This document shows positions 25,169 through 34,424 of a stretch of 64,000 bases of DNA, piece by piece; position 1 is the stretch's first letter; each line of letters opens with the position of its first letter. Under the pieces are notes generated by a model that saw only the letters and a program-made list of their open reading frames with translations, was not told the DNA's origin and made no database searches. The DNA comes from Fodinibius salsisoli. Lineage in GTDB: Bacteria; Bacteroidota; Rhodothermia; Balneolales; Balneolaceae. Both the position numbers and the translations under genes were made by a program. The stretch is taken from contig NZ_JAGGJA010000004.1 in assembly GCF_026229185.1 (NCBI RefSeq), positions 1-64,000 on the forward strand. Reading direction: 5' to 3'.

Positions 25169-25542
25169 TCATTGATTATCCCCATCTTTAATTAGCATAA
25201 ACAGGCTCACTAACCACATAGCGAAATCAGTACGCATCTCATGGGCCATACTCCAAAAGCCATATCTGCTGAGATCACGCAACACAAAAGGACCAAAGGC
25301 GATAAGAGTTTTAGTGACCAGAGCAACGGTCATTATCATTAAGGTTGTCAGTGTTTCGGCTCGGGTTAAGAAGCTATCAAATTCTGAATAAGGATTTTCA
25401 TATCCTTGAAACGACTAATACCACTGGAATCGGGAAACATAAATTTTTGGATACCTTCGAAGAGAAATATCAATCCAATCAACAGACAGATTAAGGTGAT
25501 GAGTTTTGACCCTTCAGTTTGAATAAGCTTCTTAAACATCAT
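25169..25542 (-). pseudogene. DoxX-family membrane protein remnant
   Basis: From the ATG at 25542 the minus strand reads MFKKLIQTEGSKLITLICLL, then GLIFLFEGIQKFMFPDSSG and ISRF, a typical DoxX start. The frame then breaks; a second frame resumes with SFLTRAETLTTLMIMTVALV and ends with RDLSRYGFWSMAHEMRTDF and a TGA at 25169. YGFWSMAHExRTD is the family's C-terminal signature. Besides the frameshift near 25390-25420, roughly 25-30 residues of the middle helices (the FFAPFVGVVEIVCG-like part) are absent. DoxX proteins are small four-helix membrane proteins. Clearly decayed. The flanking bases 25042-25168 and 25543-25617 show nothing else. Confidence 0.8.
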
Positions 25543-25617
25543 CAAATATAATTAGTTGGAATGGGCACATATATAACAATATCTTATTGAAGTTAAATTG
25601 AGAAAAAATTAGGTCCC

Positions 25618-26943
25618 ATGAATAAGAACGTTCTGATAATTGATGACGAAGAGCGATTTCGTGAGTTACTCGCCCGTGTGATTGGATTAGAAGGCTTTAC
25701 CATTTTCCAGGCTAAAAATGCGCGGGAAGGATTTCAAATTATGGAGAGAGAAGGCATTAGTGTAGTCGTTACGGATGTAAAGTTACCGGGCATCAATGGC
25801 TTAGAGATACTCAGGAGAGTTAAAAAGGAATATCCACTGATTGAGGTAATTGTTATAACGGCCTTTGGCACTATCGAGGATGGAGTGAATGCGATGAAGC
25901 AAGGAGCATTTGACTATATCACCAAAGGAGATGAAGATGATCATATCCATGTAGTGGTAGAGCGAGCCGTTGAGAAAGCCCAGATGAAGTCCAAACTCCA
26001 ACATTTGGAGCAACGGATGGAGAGTCAGTATAGTTTTGAAAATATCATAGGGGAATCTAAAGCTATTCAAGAAGCAAAGCAGATGGCTAATAAGGTCGCT
26101 TCCTCAGATATGAGTGTATTACTACAGGGAGAGACCGGTACAGGTAAAGAACTCTTTGCGCAGGCAATTCACCAGGCAAGCCCACGTAAGAATGGACCTT
26201 TTGTCGCATTGAATTGTAGTGCCTTTCCTAAAGATATGTTGCAATCTGAATTATTCGGCTTTAAAAAAGGGGCATTTACAGGGGCTGACCACTCAAAAAA
26301 GGGACTTATAGAAGAGGCAGATACCGGCAGCCTTTTCCTAGACGAGATTGGAGAAATGGATGTAGGGCTCCAGGCGAAACTGCTTCGGTTTTTGGAAAAC
26401 AAAACTTTTACTAAGTTGGGAGATACCAAGCAGCAATCTGTTGACATTCGTGTTATTGCAGCTACCAATAAACGTTTAAGGGAAGAGGCTGAAGCCAAGG
26501 ATTTCCGGGATGACCTGTACTATCGTCTTGCCGGTTTTACTATTGATATACCCCCGTTGAGGGATCGCACAGGAGATATCCCGTTACTGGCCCACTTTTT
26601 CTTGAAGCGCGTTAAAAATAAGGTTCGGGATATTGATGATGATGTACTCAGTCTCTTGGAGGATTACCCTTGGAGAGGAAATATCCGTGAGTTGAAAAAT
26701 ATTATTGAACGGGCAGCAATATTGGCAGAAGAAGACCATATTACAGCTGATCTATTGCCCCCAGAGTTGCGGCAGAATTCTCAAACAGCAATTGTTTCCC
26801 CCTCTAGCACCTTGGAAGAGGTTGAGAGGTCCCATATTAAACGCGTACTTGACGATGTGGATGGTAATAAAACAAAGGCTGCTGAGATCTTAGGAATTGG
26901 TACAAGCACTCTTTACCGTAAAATTGAGTCATACAACCTTTAG
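25618..26943 (+). CDS. Sigma54-dependent response regulator (NtrC family)
   Basis: A 441-residue activator. Receiver domain about 1-120 with acidic pair IIDDE and phospho-Asp53 (VVVTDVKLPG); AAA+ domain about 145-375 with Walker A GETGTGKE, the sigma54-contact loop GAFTGA, and Walker B-like LFLDEIGEM; C-terminal Fis-type HTH (NKTKAAEILGIGTSTLYRKI). All residues needed for phosphorylation, ATP hydrolysis and sigma54 contact are present. It is followed by a palindromic site and a sigma54 promoter in front of the sensor kinase gene, so it probably activates the downstream kinase-KtrBA genes. Gene pair with the kinase at 27122 defines a two-component system. Confidence 0.94.
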   Translation: MNKNVLIIDDEERFRELLARVIGLEGFTIFQAKNAREGFQIMEREGISVVVTDVKLPGINGLEILRRVKKEYPLIEVIVITAFGTIEDGVNAMKQGAFDYITKGDEDDHIHVVVERAVEKAQMKSKLQHLEQRMESQYSFENIIGESKAIQEAKQMANKVASSDMSVLLQGETGTGKELFAQAIHQASPRKNGPFVALNCSAFPKDMLQSELFGFKKGAFTGADHSKKGLIEEADTGSLFLDEIGEMDVGLQAKLLRFLENKTFTKLGDTKQQSVDIRVIAATNKRLREEAEAKDFRDDLYYRLAGFTIDIPPLRDRTGDIPLLAHFFLKRVKNKVRDIDDDVLSLLEDYPWRGNIRELKNIIERAAILAEEDHITADLLPPELRQNSQTAIVSPSSTLEEVERSHIKRVLDDVDGNKTKAAEILGIGTSTLYRKIESYNL

Positions 26944-26955
26944 TTCCTCTTAAAT

Positions 26956-26985
26956 TGGGAGACTTAGTTCCCAAAATGGGAGACT
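26956..26985 (+). promoter_or_regulatory. Probable upstream activator sequence for the sigma54 regulator
   Basis: TGGGAGACT occurs at 26956-26964 and 26977-26985, with TTCCCAA between (26968-26974), giving overlapping TTGGGA/TCCCAA and TCCCA/TGGGA palindromes. The centre is about 125 bp upstream of the predicted sigma54 start site, the usual distance for an enhancer. Confidence 0.65.
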
Positions 26986-27067
26986 CTCTTCTGTCTATTT
27001 ACGTATCCCTTTTCTTTTTGCCACCCTTTATTAGTTCTTAAGCCTGATTTACTCTTTATATTGACTA

Positions 27068-27085
27068 TTGGTACCACCCTGGCAT
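27068..27085 (+). promoter_or_regulatory. Sigma54 (-24/-12) promoter of the kinase-KtrBA operon
   Basis: TTGGTAC-CACCC-TGGCAT gives GG (27070-27071) and GC (27082-27083) separated by exactly 10 bp, the sigma54 hallmark. The expected start is near 27095, about 27 bp before the kinase ATG at 27122. It lies just after the NtrC-type gene and its palindromic site. Confidence 0.7.
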
Positions 27086-27121
27086 AGTATTTTCAATATG
27101 TAATCAGTAAAGACTTATACC

Positions 27122-28978
27122 ATGAATATTAATATCAAATCAAAGCTCTCTATTGGGATTGGCCTGTTGGCAGGCTTCGTGGTTCTGCTTTGGATCAGTG
27201 GTTCCGTATTTATTAATACGCTTGCTGAAAATTCGGGGGCTATTATAGAGGATAATATCCGTTCGGTGTCGTATGCCCAGCAGATGGAGCAATCGCTCAA
27301 TGATTTATATACAACCCATATGTCAGCTCTGAGCGGTAATAATGCTGTACTTGCTCTAAAGAAAGATTCCTACCAAAAGGCCGCTAGGCAGTTTGAGAGT
27401 ATTTTGGCTAAGCAGGAGTCTAATATAACTGAAACAGGAGAACGAGCACTTACCAACCAACTGAAAGAAAATTATAGCAATCTGTGTGCCATCCTTGAGT
27501 CAGCCGTGCAATCTCCCTCCATATTACCGCAGATCGCATCCCAGCAATTAACCCCAGCTTATCACCTGGTACAACAAAACCTGAGTCAGCTTACAACCAT
27601 GAATGTGGATGCGATACATCGCAAAAATAGTATTGCCCAGCAGACAGCCTCCAATGTAACTATCTACATGAGTGTCATTGGGGGGTTGTGCTCAATATTG
27701 GGGCTTTTAATGCTCATTCGGTTTCCAAGCTATATTGTAGATCCTATCCACGAGCTTATCAGGCGAATAAAGGAAATTGCCAATCGCAATTATGATCAGA
27801 CATTAAATTTTCATACCGGAGATGAATATGAGGAGTTAGCTGAAGCTTTTAACCAGATGGCAGGAAAACTGCAGGAATATGAAAACAGTAGTCTCGACCG
27901 TATTATGAGCGAGAAAAAACGGGTTGAGGCTATTATTAATCACATGGGGGATGCGGTAATTGGATTAGATGCAGCGAAATATGTTCTGTTCGCGAATGAT
28001 AAGGCCATTGAACTTATCGGCCAGGGAGAAGAAGAACTTGTTGGGCAATATGGACCTGATATTGCCTCTCACAATGAGCTGTTTCATAAAATTATTCAGA
28101 CGCTTTCAGGAGAAGCTGAGGAAGATATTGGATACATAAAGATTACTGACAAAGATGAGCATTATTACTCGATCGAAGCAACATCAGTACATCATGACCG
28201 ACACGAAGAGGCCTCTCAAACTAATCACCTTGGGAATATTATTACGCTGAAGAATGTAACCAAATTCCATGAACTAGATCAGGCCAAGACAAATTTTATT
28301 TCGGTCGTATCTCATGAGCTTAAGACGCCAATATCTTCTATCAATATGAGCCTTCGACTGCTGGGAGATACGCGAGTAGGAAAGCTAAATGAGGAACAGG
28401 AACAATTGGTGTCAAGCATCCAAAAGGATATTCGCCGGATGAAACAAACAACCGCTGATCTACTGGATTTGACCCAGATTGAATCGGGTAATGTTCAACT
28501 TAACACCCAGAAGGTTAATCCCAGCCATTTACTGGAATATGCCTATGAGACTATGATCATGCAGGCATCTCAAAGGGGGCTTGAGATAGATCTTCAACTG
28601 GATGAGAGTTTACCACAGGTACAGGCAGATACCCAGAAAACGGTTTGGGTGCTGGTTAACCTTATCTCTAATGCGATCCGATATACCGATTCTGGGGGAC
28701 ATATCACGCTTAAGGCTCAAAAAAATGGGGAAGACCATTTAGTCCAATTTGCTGTGAAGGATACCGGGGAAGGGATAGCACCTGACGAGCTGGATAAAAT
28801 ATTTGACAAATACTACCAAATAGACAGAAACCATAAAGATCGCAACGGGTCGGGGCTAGGACTCTCCATCGCAAAGGAATTTATTATCGCCCAGGGAGGC
28901 CGGATTTGGGTAGAAAGTAGTCCTGGATCGGGCAGTTGTTTTTATTTTACGTTACCCCAAATGAATAAAGATACATAA
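27122..28978 (+). CDS. Membrane sensor histidine kinase (HAMP-PAS-HisKA-HATPase)
   Basis: A 618-residue kinase partnered with the NtrC-type regulator. TM1 about 8-30 (LSIGIGLLAGFVVLLWISGS), an extracytoplasmic helical sensor of about 150 residues, TM2 about 178-203, then a HAMP domain (SYIVDPIHELIRRIKEIANR, EYEELAEAFNQMAGKL), a PAS domain (about 270-385), HisKA with phospho-His in FISVVSHELKTPISSINMSL, and HATPase motifs NLISNAIRYTD, DTGEGIAPDEL and GSGLGLSIAKEF. The ligand is unknown; linkage to K+ uptake genes suggests osmotic or cell-envelope stress. Transcribed from the sigma54 promoter at 27068. Confidence 0.93.
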   Translation: MNINIKSKLSIGIGLLAGFVVLLWISGSVFINTLAENSGAIIEDNIRSVSYAQQMEQSLNDLYTTHMSALSGNNAVLALKKDSYQKAARQFESILAKQESNITETGERALTNQLKENYSNLCAILESAVQSPSILPQIASQQLTPAYHLVQQNLSQLTTMNVDAIHRKNSIAQQTASNVTIYMSVIGGLCSILGLLMLIRFPSYIVDPIHELIRRIKEIANRNYDQTLNFHTGDEYEELAEAFNQMAGKLQEYENSSLDRIMSEKKRVEAIINHMGDAVIGLDAAKYVLFANDKAIELIGQGEEELVGQYGPDIASHNELFHKIIQTLSGEAEEDIGYIKITDKDEHYYSIEATSVHHDRHEEASQTNHLGNIITLKNVTKFHELDQAKTNFISVVSHELKTPISSINMSLRLLGDTRVGKLNEEQEQLVSSIQKDIRRMKQTTADLLDLTQIESGNVQLNTQKVNPSHLLEYAYETMIMQASQRGLEIDLQLDESLPQVQADTQKTVWVLVNLISNAIRYTDSGGHITLKAQKNGEDHLVQFAVKDTGEGIAPDELDKIFDKYYQIDRNHKDRNGSGLGLSIAKEFIIAQGGRIWVESSPGSGSCFYFTLPQMNKDT

Positions 28979-28980
28979 TT

Positions 28981-29238
28981 ATGGAATTTTTAGGCACACA
29001 TCGCGGAGCCGCGCTTTACAAAGTTTTGGTAGATGATGAAAGTCTATATGGTAAGGTGATTGAAGAAAAGGTGAGGGCAGAAGCCATTCATCCTGGGCAA
29101 AAAAATTTAAAAGTGGATTTTGAAGCAGAAGGGATAAACCAAAAAGAGGCACTAAAAAACCTAATTAAAAAGATTGATAAATATCTGGATAAACATGGAT
29201 TGGATGAGTTTGACTTCAGTCAACTTGATGAAAAATAA
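28981..29238 (+). CDS. Hypothetical small acidic protein
   Basis: An 85-residue soluble protein rich in Lys, Glu and Asp. It starts MEFLGTHRGAALYKVLVDD and ends in a helical part (NLIKKIDKYLDKHGLDEFDF). The strand-rich first half with a helical tail could be a small alpha/beta domain. No family recognised. It begins 2 bp after the kinase stop, so it belongs to that operon and could modulate the kinase or KtrBA. Confidence 0.75.
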   Translation: MEFLGTHRGAALYKVLVDDESLYGKVIEEKVRAEAIHPGQKNLKVDFEAEGINQKEALKNLIKKIDKYLDKHGLDEFDFSQLDEK

Positions 29239-29253
29239 CCTAATGTATTATCT

Positions 29254-29661
29254 ATGATAACATCTATGAATAATGTTAAAAAAACTGAGCATCTTCTTGC
29301 TGAGAAAGCACAATCTATCCTTGAACATCAGCAAGAACTGCAGTCACTGCAATCACGAAAAGAGGAGCTACAGCAGAAAAAGCCTACAGCAGAGAAACAG
29401 CAACTTTCCTATGAAGAGTCCTTACAATTCGGAAAACAGGTAAAACAGTATGAAAAAAAACTTCAAAACATTGAAGTGGATATCCAAAAAATAACCCGAG
29501 AGCTTAGCGCTTTAAAAAAACAGGCTAAAAAACTACTCCCCGTATCCAATATAAATGTAAGAGTATCAACGGATGAGGTACATCAACATACCTACTGTAT
29601 AAAACATGTGAATAGCGATTCTGCGTCCGAAGACTCTTTTGTGGTGGAGGAACTATCCTAA
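29254..29661 (+). CDS. Hypothetical coiled-coil protein
   Basis: A 135-residue soluble protein. Residues about 8-95 form a long predicted coiled coil (HLLAEKAQSILEHQQELQSL, KRLQNIEVDI-like heptads) rich in Gln, Glu and Lys, followed by a short strand segment (NINVRVSTDEVHQHTYCIKH). No family recognised. It lies 15 bp after the previous small gene and 34 bp before ktrB. Starts at 29254 and 29266 are both possible; neither has a clear Shine-Dalgarno. Confidence 0.7.
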   Translation: MITSMNNVKKTEHLLAEKAQSILEHQQELQSLQSRKEELQQKKPTAEKQQLSYEESLQFGKQVKQYEKKLQNIEVDIQKITRELSALKKQAKKLLPVSNINVRVSTDEVHQHTYCIKHVNSDSASEDSFVVEELS

Positions 29662-29695
29662 AGGCTTTTTTTCAGAATTAACATAGCACTCTACT

Positions 29696-31549
29696 ATGAA
29701 ACTCCCTTACCGTTGGAAACAGAAATGGCTGCAATTTTTACGCGAATGGAAAAAATTTAAGAGGGATGCTAACCTCAATCTTCGATACCTGCAGGATGAT
29801 CTGTATGAAATAGATAAAGCTGCTTTTCCCTACTTTCGGGCATTTACGGTGGTCCTGAGTGTTTTGGTTATAGCAAGTATTCTTATACCAATCGGTTTTG
29901 AATTAACACCCGAGTTGATTCAATTGAACCGCCAAATTGAAAGTTGGATTCTGTTTGGCTTTGTTACAAACTTTCTTCTCCGGTTGGTCTTGACCAGCGA
30001 CCAGGTAACCTACCTTAAAAAACGCTGGTTTGAAGGAGTAGTATCGGTGTTTTCGGTATTTCTACTCATTGATATTGGGATTTCTTCCATCGGTATTATT
30101 GATTTTCTTTTTGGGGATGAACCTAATCCGGAAGGTGTTTTCCTGCAGTTTTTAAAAGGATATCTGCTATTTATTGTGGTAATAAAATTTTTGCAGTATT
30201 TGCCCGAACTGTTGGATCGACAGAAGAATACGGCTCGTTTTTTAGTTTATAGTTTTTTGTCGCTTATTGCCGCTGGCACATTCCTTCTTATGCTCCCGGG
30301 TGCTACCCAGGATGGGGAAGGACTTTTATTTATTGATGCCCTTTTTACTTCGACAAGCGCGGTTTGTGTCACGGGACTTATTGTTGTTGATACGGCCACT
30401 CATTTTACGTTGTTTGGGGAGCTTGTAATTTTATCTCTCATCCAGCTGGGAGGAATCGGTATCGTCACCTTTGCTACTTTTTTGTTTCTCTTTATTAGCG
30501 GTGGCTTAGGCGTCGGGCAAATGAATACCCTCAAAGGGATGGTAGGGGAAAGTAATACGAGTCTGGTTACCTCAACTTTAAAACGGGTTGTAGGATTTAC
30601 CTTTGTTGTTGAGTTGATAGGAGCCATAGGCTATTATCTAAGCTGGGAAGTCTCTTTTCCATCCTCTGGGCAACGAATATTATTTTCTATTTTTCATGCG
30701 ATTTCTGCATTCTGTAATGCCGGGTTCTCGCTGTTTACCAATAGTCTTGCCGATGGGATGAATGCTACGAATATCGGGGTCAATATTACAACCGTGATCC
30801 TCATTGTGTTGGGAGGTCTGGGGTTTACAACCATCTGGGAACTGATTCGCACCCAAACAGATCGGGCTCGATGGCGCCGAAGGCTCTCCATTCATACACG
30901 GACGGTGCTGTTAACGACAGTAGTACTCATTACTGTGGGGACGGCACTTATTCTGATAATGGAATGGAATCAAACCTTGGGGGGCTACAGTTGGGGCAAC
31001 AAGATGTTGGTGTCTTTGTTTCAAAGCATCACCACCCGAACAGCCGGATTTAACACAATTGATACCGGGAGTATAGGAATATCAGCCACCCTGGTCATGA
31101 TCATTCTTATGTTTATCGGCGGCTCTCCGGCTTCCACGGCAGGTGGTATAAAAACGACAACTTTCGCGGTTCTCATGAGGTCGCTGGCAATGACCATTCG
31201 CGGATATGATAGAATGGAACTATTCAAGCGTACCGTACCCAACAGGGTCATTTTCCGGGCTATGACGGTGATTTTATTAGCTGCCTCTTGTATCAGCGTT
31301 AGTACAATTTTGCTATCCCTTGTGGAAGATCATGCATTCATGGATTTACTTTTTGAAGAGGTCTCTGCATTTGCCACTGTCGGTCTATCTCGGGGAATAA
31401 CGGCTGAGCTTACTCCCTGGGGCAAACTCATTATTGTGATCTCCATGTTTTTGGGCCGCGTTGGTATTCTGACGTTTATGGTTGCTTTTGCTAATCGCCT
31501 TGATACACATGAATATAAATATCCAGAAGAAACAATTATGGTTTCCTAA
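29696..31549 (+). CDS. TrkH/KtrB-family potassium transporter subunit
   Basis: A 617-residue membrane protein with a cytoplasmic N-terminal extension (about 1-45), extra N-terminal helices and the four M1-P-M2 repeats of TrkH/KtrB. Selectivity-loop regions are visible: TSTSAVCVTGLIVVDT, AISAFCNAGFSLFTN, QSITTRTAGFNTID and EEVSAFATVGLSRGIT; each has the conserved Gly. SPASTAGGIKTTTF in the D2/D3 region is typical. Together with the RCK subunit encoded next, it imports K+ (possibly coupled to Na+). For a salt-exposed cell this is a primary osmotic response. Member of the kinase operon. Confidence 0.92.
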   Translation: MKLPYRWKQKWLQFLREWKKFKRDANLNLRYLQDDLYEIDKAAFPYFRAFTVVLSVLVIASILIPIGFELTPELIQLNRQIESWILFGFVTNFLLRLVLTSDQVTYLKKRWFEGVVSVFSVFLLIDIGISSIGIIDFLFGDEPNPEGVFLQFLKGYLLFIVVIKFLQYLPELLDRQKNTARFLVYSFLSLIAAGTFLLMLPGATQDGEGLLFIDALFTSTSAVCVTGLIVVDTATHFTLFGELVILSLIQLGGIGIVTFATFLFLFISGGLGVGQMNTLKGMVGESNTSLVTSTLKRVVGFTFVVELIGAIGYYLSWEVSFPSSGQRILFSIFHAISAFCNAGFSLFTNSLADGMNATNIGVNITTVILIVLGGLGFTTIWELIRTQTDRARWRRRLSIHTRTVLLTTVVLITVGTALILIMEWNQTLGGYSWGNKMLVSLFQSITTRTAGFNTIDTGSIGISATLVMIILMFIGGSPASTAGGIKTTTFAVLMRSLAMTIRGYDRMELFKRTVPNRVIFRAMTVILLAASCISVSTILLSLVEDHAFMDLLFEEVSAFATVGLSRGITAELTPWGKLIIVISMFLGRVGILTFMVAFANRLDTHEYKYPEETIMVS

Positions 31550-31571
31550 TTCAACAAAAATAGAATTTATC

Positions 31572-32273
31572 ATGAAACGACGAAGAGAACTACATTTTGC
31601 AATTATCGGAATTGGTGCTTTTGGAAGCGCTTTAGCCAAAAAGCTTTCTGAGGAAGGGGCCTATGTGATTGCCATTGATAATAATATGGAGCATATAAAT
31701 CAGGTCAAGGAATATGTTTCTGATGCCATCTGTTTTGATGCAACAGATCCCGAACTATTGGAAAATCACGGCATTACCAATGTTGATGTGGCCATTATTG
31801 CCATTGGTGAGTCTTTTGAACCGGTGGCTCTTATTGCCATGCACTTGCGCAATTCCGGAGTCAAAGAAATTTATGGCAGGGCCGGAAGCTATATACAGGA
31901 GCAAATTCTAAAACAAATTGGGATTACAGATGTCATTCATCCCGAGCGACAGGTGGCCGAACGCATGGGCGTTTCCCTGGTGCGACGAGGCATGTCTGAT
32001 GTATTTGACTTGGGAGAGGGACTTGCCATGTTTGAGGTGGAGGCTCCGGATTCTATGGTCGGATATACCTTGGAAGAGCTCGAAATCAGGAAGAGGTATG
32101 AACTCAATTTAATTACAATCAAACGCCCAAACGAAACAGGTTCAGATATTCCGTCAGATAAAGAATATAAACCAATTGGGATTTTAACCGGAAAGACGGA
32201 AATTAAAAAGGGAGATCGCTTTATCTTGGTAGGAACAAAAGAAAATTGTGACAAACTGCTGGAAACAAATTAA
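31572..32273 (+). CDS. TrkA/KtrA-family RCK regulatory subunit
   Basis: A 233-residue cytoplasmic gating subunit. The Rossmann RCK_N domain starts FAIIGIGAFGSALAKKLSEEG (GxGxxG nucleotide site) with Asp at AIDNN; the RCK_C domain covers about 140-225 (AMFEVEAPDSMVGYTLEEL, KKGDRFILVG). KtrA rings bind ATP/ADP or NAD(H) and gate the KtrB pore. The ATG at 31572, 22 bp after the ktrB stop, is used; an open frame extends upstream into ktrB but gives no homology. Single RCK unit, so KtrA-like rather than E. coli TrkA. Confidence 0.92.
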   Translation: MKRRRELHFAIIGIGAFGSALAKKLSEEGAYVIAIDNNMEHINQVKEYVSDAICFDATDPELLENHGITNVDVAIIAIGESFEPVALIAMHLRNSGVKEIYGRAGSYIQEQILKQIGITDVIHPERQVAERMGVSLVRRGMSDVFDLGEGLAMFEVEAPDSMVGYTLEELEIRKRYELNLITIKRPNETGSDIPSDKEYKPIGILTGKTEIKKGDRFILVGTKENCDKLLETN

Positions 32274-32501
32274 ATCATTAATCTAATTCTGCCTAAGTTT
32301 ATTTGTTAATCCAAAAGGGTTACATAGGCCATTATGCATATTTTTTATAGAGAACAGATATACTGATAATCCTTTTAGTAAGTATTGTGACACGGACAAT
32401 TTAACTTTCCGATAAAAATTGTCGCCTCCCACAATTTCAGTTATTTTATTGAGTTCTATATACTTCGTTTTGAGTTGTTAAAAATTTAATTGTATCGCTT
32501 T

Positions 32502-33536
32502 ATGATTTGGCAGGATGCGCTCTATTTATGGTTTCTGTTAATTATCCCGTTACTTATTGGGGCCACTTATTGGTATAACAGAAATTTAGAGAAGAAAAGG
32601 GAAGCATACTTTGGAGAAGAGCTATTTCAAAAGCTGAGGAAAGGCTTTTGGTCACTCGGCAAGAGAATCAGAAACGTAAGCCTGTATATTGGCATTGCTT
32701 TGCTTATTGTTGCCGCAGCCGGACCCAAGATTGGCACAGAAGTCCGAGAGGTTAAGCGGCAGGGCGTCGATCTGTTGATAGCCCTTGATCTTTCGGCCAG
32801 CATGAATGCAGAGGATGTAAAACCCAGTCGCCTGGAAAAGGCCAAATATGAAATTAGCCGCCTTATCGATCAGCTGCAAGGGGATCGTATAGGGTTAATC
32901 GTTTTTACCGGTGAGGCCTACCTGCAATCGCCTATGACCCTGGACTACTCGGCGTTGCGATTGTTTTTGAATATTGCTGAGACCAGCCAGATGCCCAGTT
33001 CATCCACTGATTTCAGTGCTGCCATGGAAACAGCAGCCCAGTCCTTTGAATCAGGTGAAGACAGTGAAAATACTTCTAAAGCTGCAAAAGTGTTGATGAT
33101 TATCTCTGATGGTGAAGATCATGGGGAAGGATATAGCGAGGCCTTGCAGAAACTGGAAGAGCAAAATGTCTCGGTTTACACTCTGGGAATGGGAACACAG
33201 TCGGGAACTACCATTCCTCTCTATGATGATTCCGGTTCCTTAATAGGATATAAAAGAGATGAGCAGGGCAAAGTCGTAAACACCCATCTACAAGCCGAAG
33301 CACTTCGATCTATTGCCAGTGATGGTGGCGGAGAATATTATGAGATCCGAAATGGAAGTTCCGATATTGATGCTTTTTTGGGGCGTTTGGATGAACTGCA
33401 GCAGGGAGAATTTGCCAGCCAGGAGTATGCTGATTTCAAAAATCAATTCCAGTGGCTGGCAGGTATCGGACTGGCTTTTGTGGTCGTTGGCATGGTCTTT
33501 CCTTTTTATCGGAGCCGAGAGTCATCCAGAGAATAG
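32502..33536 (+). CDS. VWA-domain membrane protein (BatA-like)
   Basis: A 344-residue protein with two N-terminal hydrophobic segments (about 6-24 and 58-76), a von Willebrand factor A domain (about 88-285) and a C-terminal TM (about 308-330). The MIDAS site is complete in appearance: DLSASM (DxSxS), the Thr region in MTLDYS, and ISDGEDHGEG. This is the BatA/BatB layout of Bacteroidota, where such proteins work with MoxR ATPases in stress tolerance; here no MoxR or Bat partner is present. The ATG at 32502 is preferred over an upstream TTG. Upstream 32274-32501 holds no gene. Confidence 0.85.
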   Translation: MIWQDALYLWFLLIIPLLIGATYWYNRNLEKKREAYFGEELFQKLRKGFWSLGKRIRNVSLYIGIALLIVAAAGPKIGTEVREVKRQGVDLLIALDLSASMNAEDVKPSRLEKAKYEISRLIDQLQGDRIGLIVFTGEAYLQSPMTLDYSALRLFLNIAETSQMPSSSTDFSAAMETAAQSFESGEDSENTSKAAKVLMIISDGEDHGEGYSEALQKLEEQNVSVYTLGMGTQSGTTIPLYDDSGSLIGYKRDEQGKVVNTHLQAEALRSIASDGGGEYYEIRNGSSDIDAFLGRLDELQQGEFASQEYADFKNQFQWLAGIGLAFVVVGMVFPFYRSRESSRE

Positions 33537-33585
33537 AAAGCCTCCACACAAAAACAATATAGTTCAACTATTTAATTTTTAGCTG

Positions 33586-34359
33586 ATGATTAAACTTTTT
33601 GTTACCGATCTTGACGGTTGTATCTCTGTTCCTTTTCAAACGCCGGACTGGCAGTTACTTTCCGAAATTCGAAGACTGAATGAACAGCATGTGCATGACC
33701 GAGCCGTGCCACCTCTTACCATCTGCTCAGGCCGCCCGCAACCCTATGTAGAAGCGGTTGCTCAATGGCTGAACGTGCAGCATCCGGCCGGGTTTGAAAA
33801 TGCCGGGATATACAATGTCCAACGAAATGAACTGGAATTGTTGCCGGCTTTTAATGAAGAAGCAGCCCAACAGGTCAAAGAGCTTAAGGAATGGTTGCAG
33901 CGAGAAATTGTGGACCGCCATTCGGGAATGATTGTCGAGTTTACCAAGAAAATGGATGCAGGCGTCATCCACAGTGATAAGGAAGCGATTGATGCGGCAT
34001 TTCCTGTTATTGAAGAATATGTGGCTGAAAATTATTCGCTTTTTGAGGTTCATAAAACGGATGTGTCGGTAAATGTTATCCTGGCGAACAACAATAAGGG
34101 TAATGGTATACTAAAGCTTTGTGAACTGCTGGATATTGATCCGGAAGAGGTGGCTTATATTGGTGACAGTAGTGGAGATATTCCGGGCTTAAAGATTGTG
34201 GGACAACCTTATGCTCCGCTCAACGCTTCGGATGCGGTAAAAGCATGTGCAGAAGTGCTGGATGCCGAAGTTACGGAGGCAGTATTGATGGCTTATCGAC
34301 GCATTATCCAAAGAAACAGGGAGCAATTGTCTAAGAAGATATCAAACCAGGCCAGCTGA
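33586..34359 (+). CDS. HAD-superfamily phosphatase (Cof/IIB type)
   Basis: A 257-residue hydrolase. Motif I VTDLDGCIS (nucleophile and general acid Asp), motif II TICSGR, motif III Lys about NKGNGI and motif IV GDSSGDIPGL are all present, with a cap inserted between II and III as in the IIB/Cof group. It removes phosphate from a small metabolite, perhaps a sugar phosphate; no specificity can be read. It follows the VWA gene by 49 bp and may share its transcript. A terminator-like hairpin lies 26 bp downstream. Confidence 0.85.
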   Translation: MIKLFVTDLDGCISVPFQTPDWQLLSEIRRLNEQHVHDRAVPPLTICSGRPQPYVEAVAQWLNVQHPAGFENAGIYNVQRNELELLPAFNEEAAQQVKELKEWLQREIVDRHSGMIVEFTKKMDAGVIHSDKEAIDAAFPVIEEYVAENYSLFEVHKTDVSVNVILANNNKGNGILKLCELLDIDPEEVAYIGDSSGDIPGLKIVGQPYAPLNASDAVKACAEVLDAEVTEAVLMAYRRIIQRNREQLSKKISNQAS

Positions 34360-34384
34360 AGGTTAACCTCCAAGAGGTCTTTGT

Positions 34385-34424
34385 AAAACCCACCACATCT
34401 CCGAAAGTGGTCGGAGCGGGCTTT
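34385..34424 (+). terminator. Imperfect terminator-like hairpin between convergent genes
   Basis: AAAACCC (34385-34391) and GGGCTTT (34418-34424) flank an inner CTCCGA/TCGGAG stem (34399-34416). It sits between convergent transcription units and could stop the HAD transcript. The remaining 34425-34650 holds no gene, apart from an 80-codon startless minus-strand frame (34331-34573). Confidence 0.5.
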
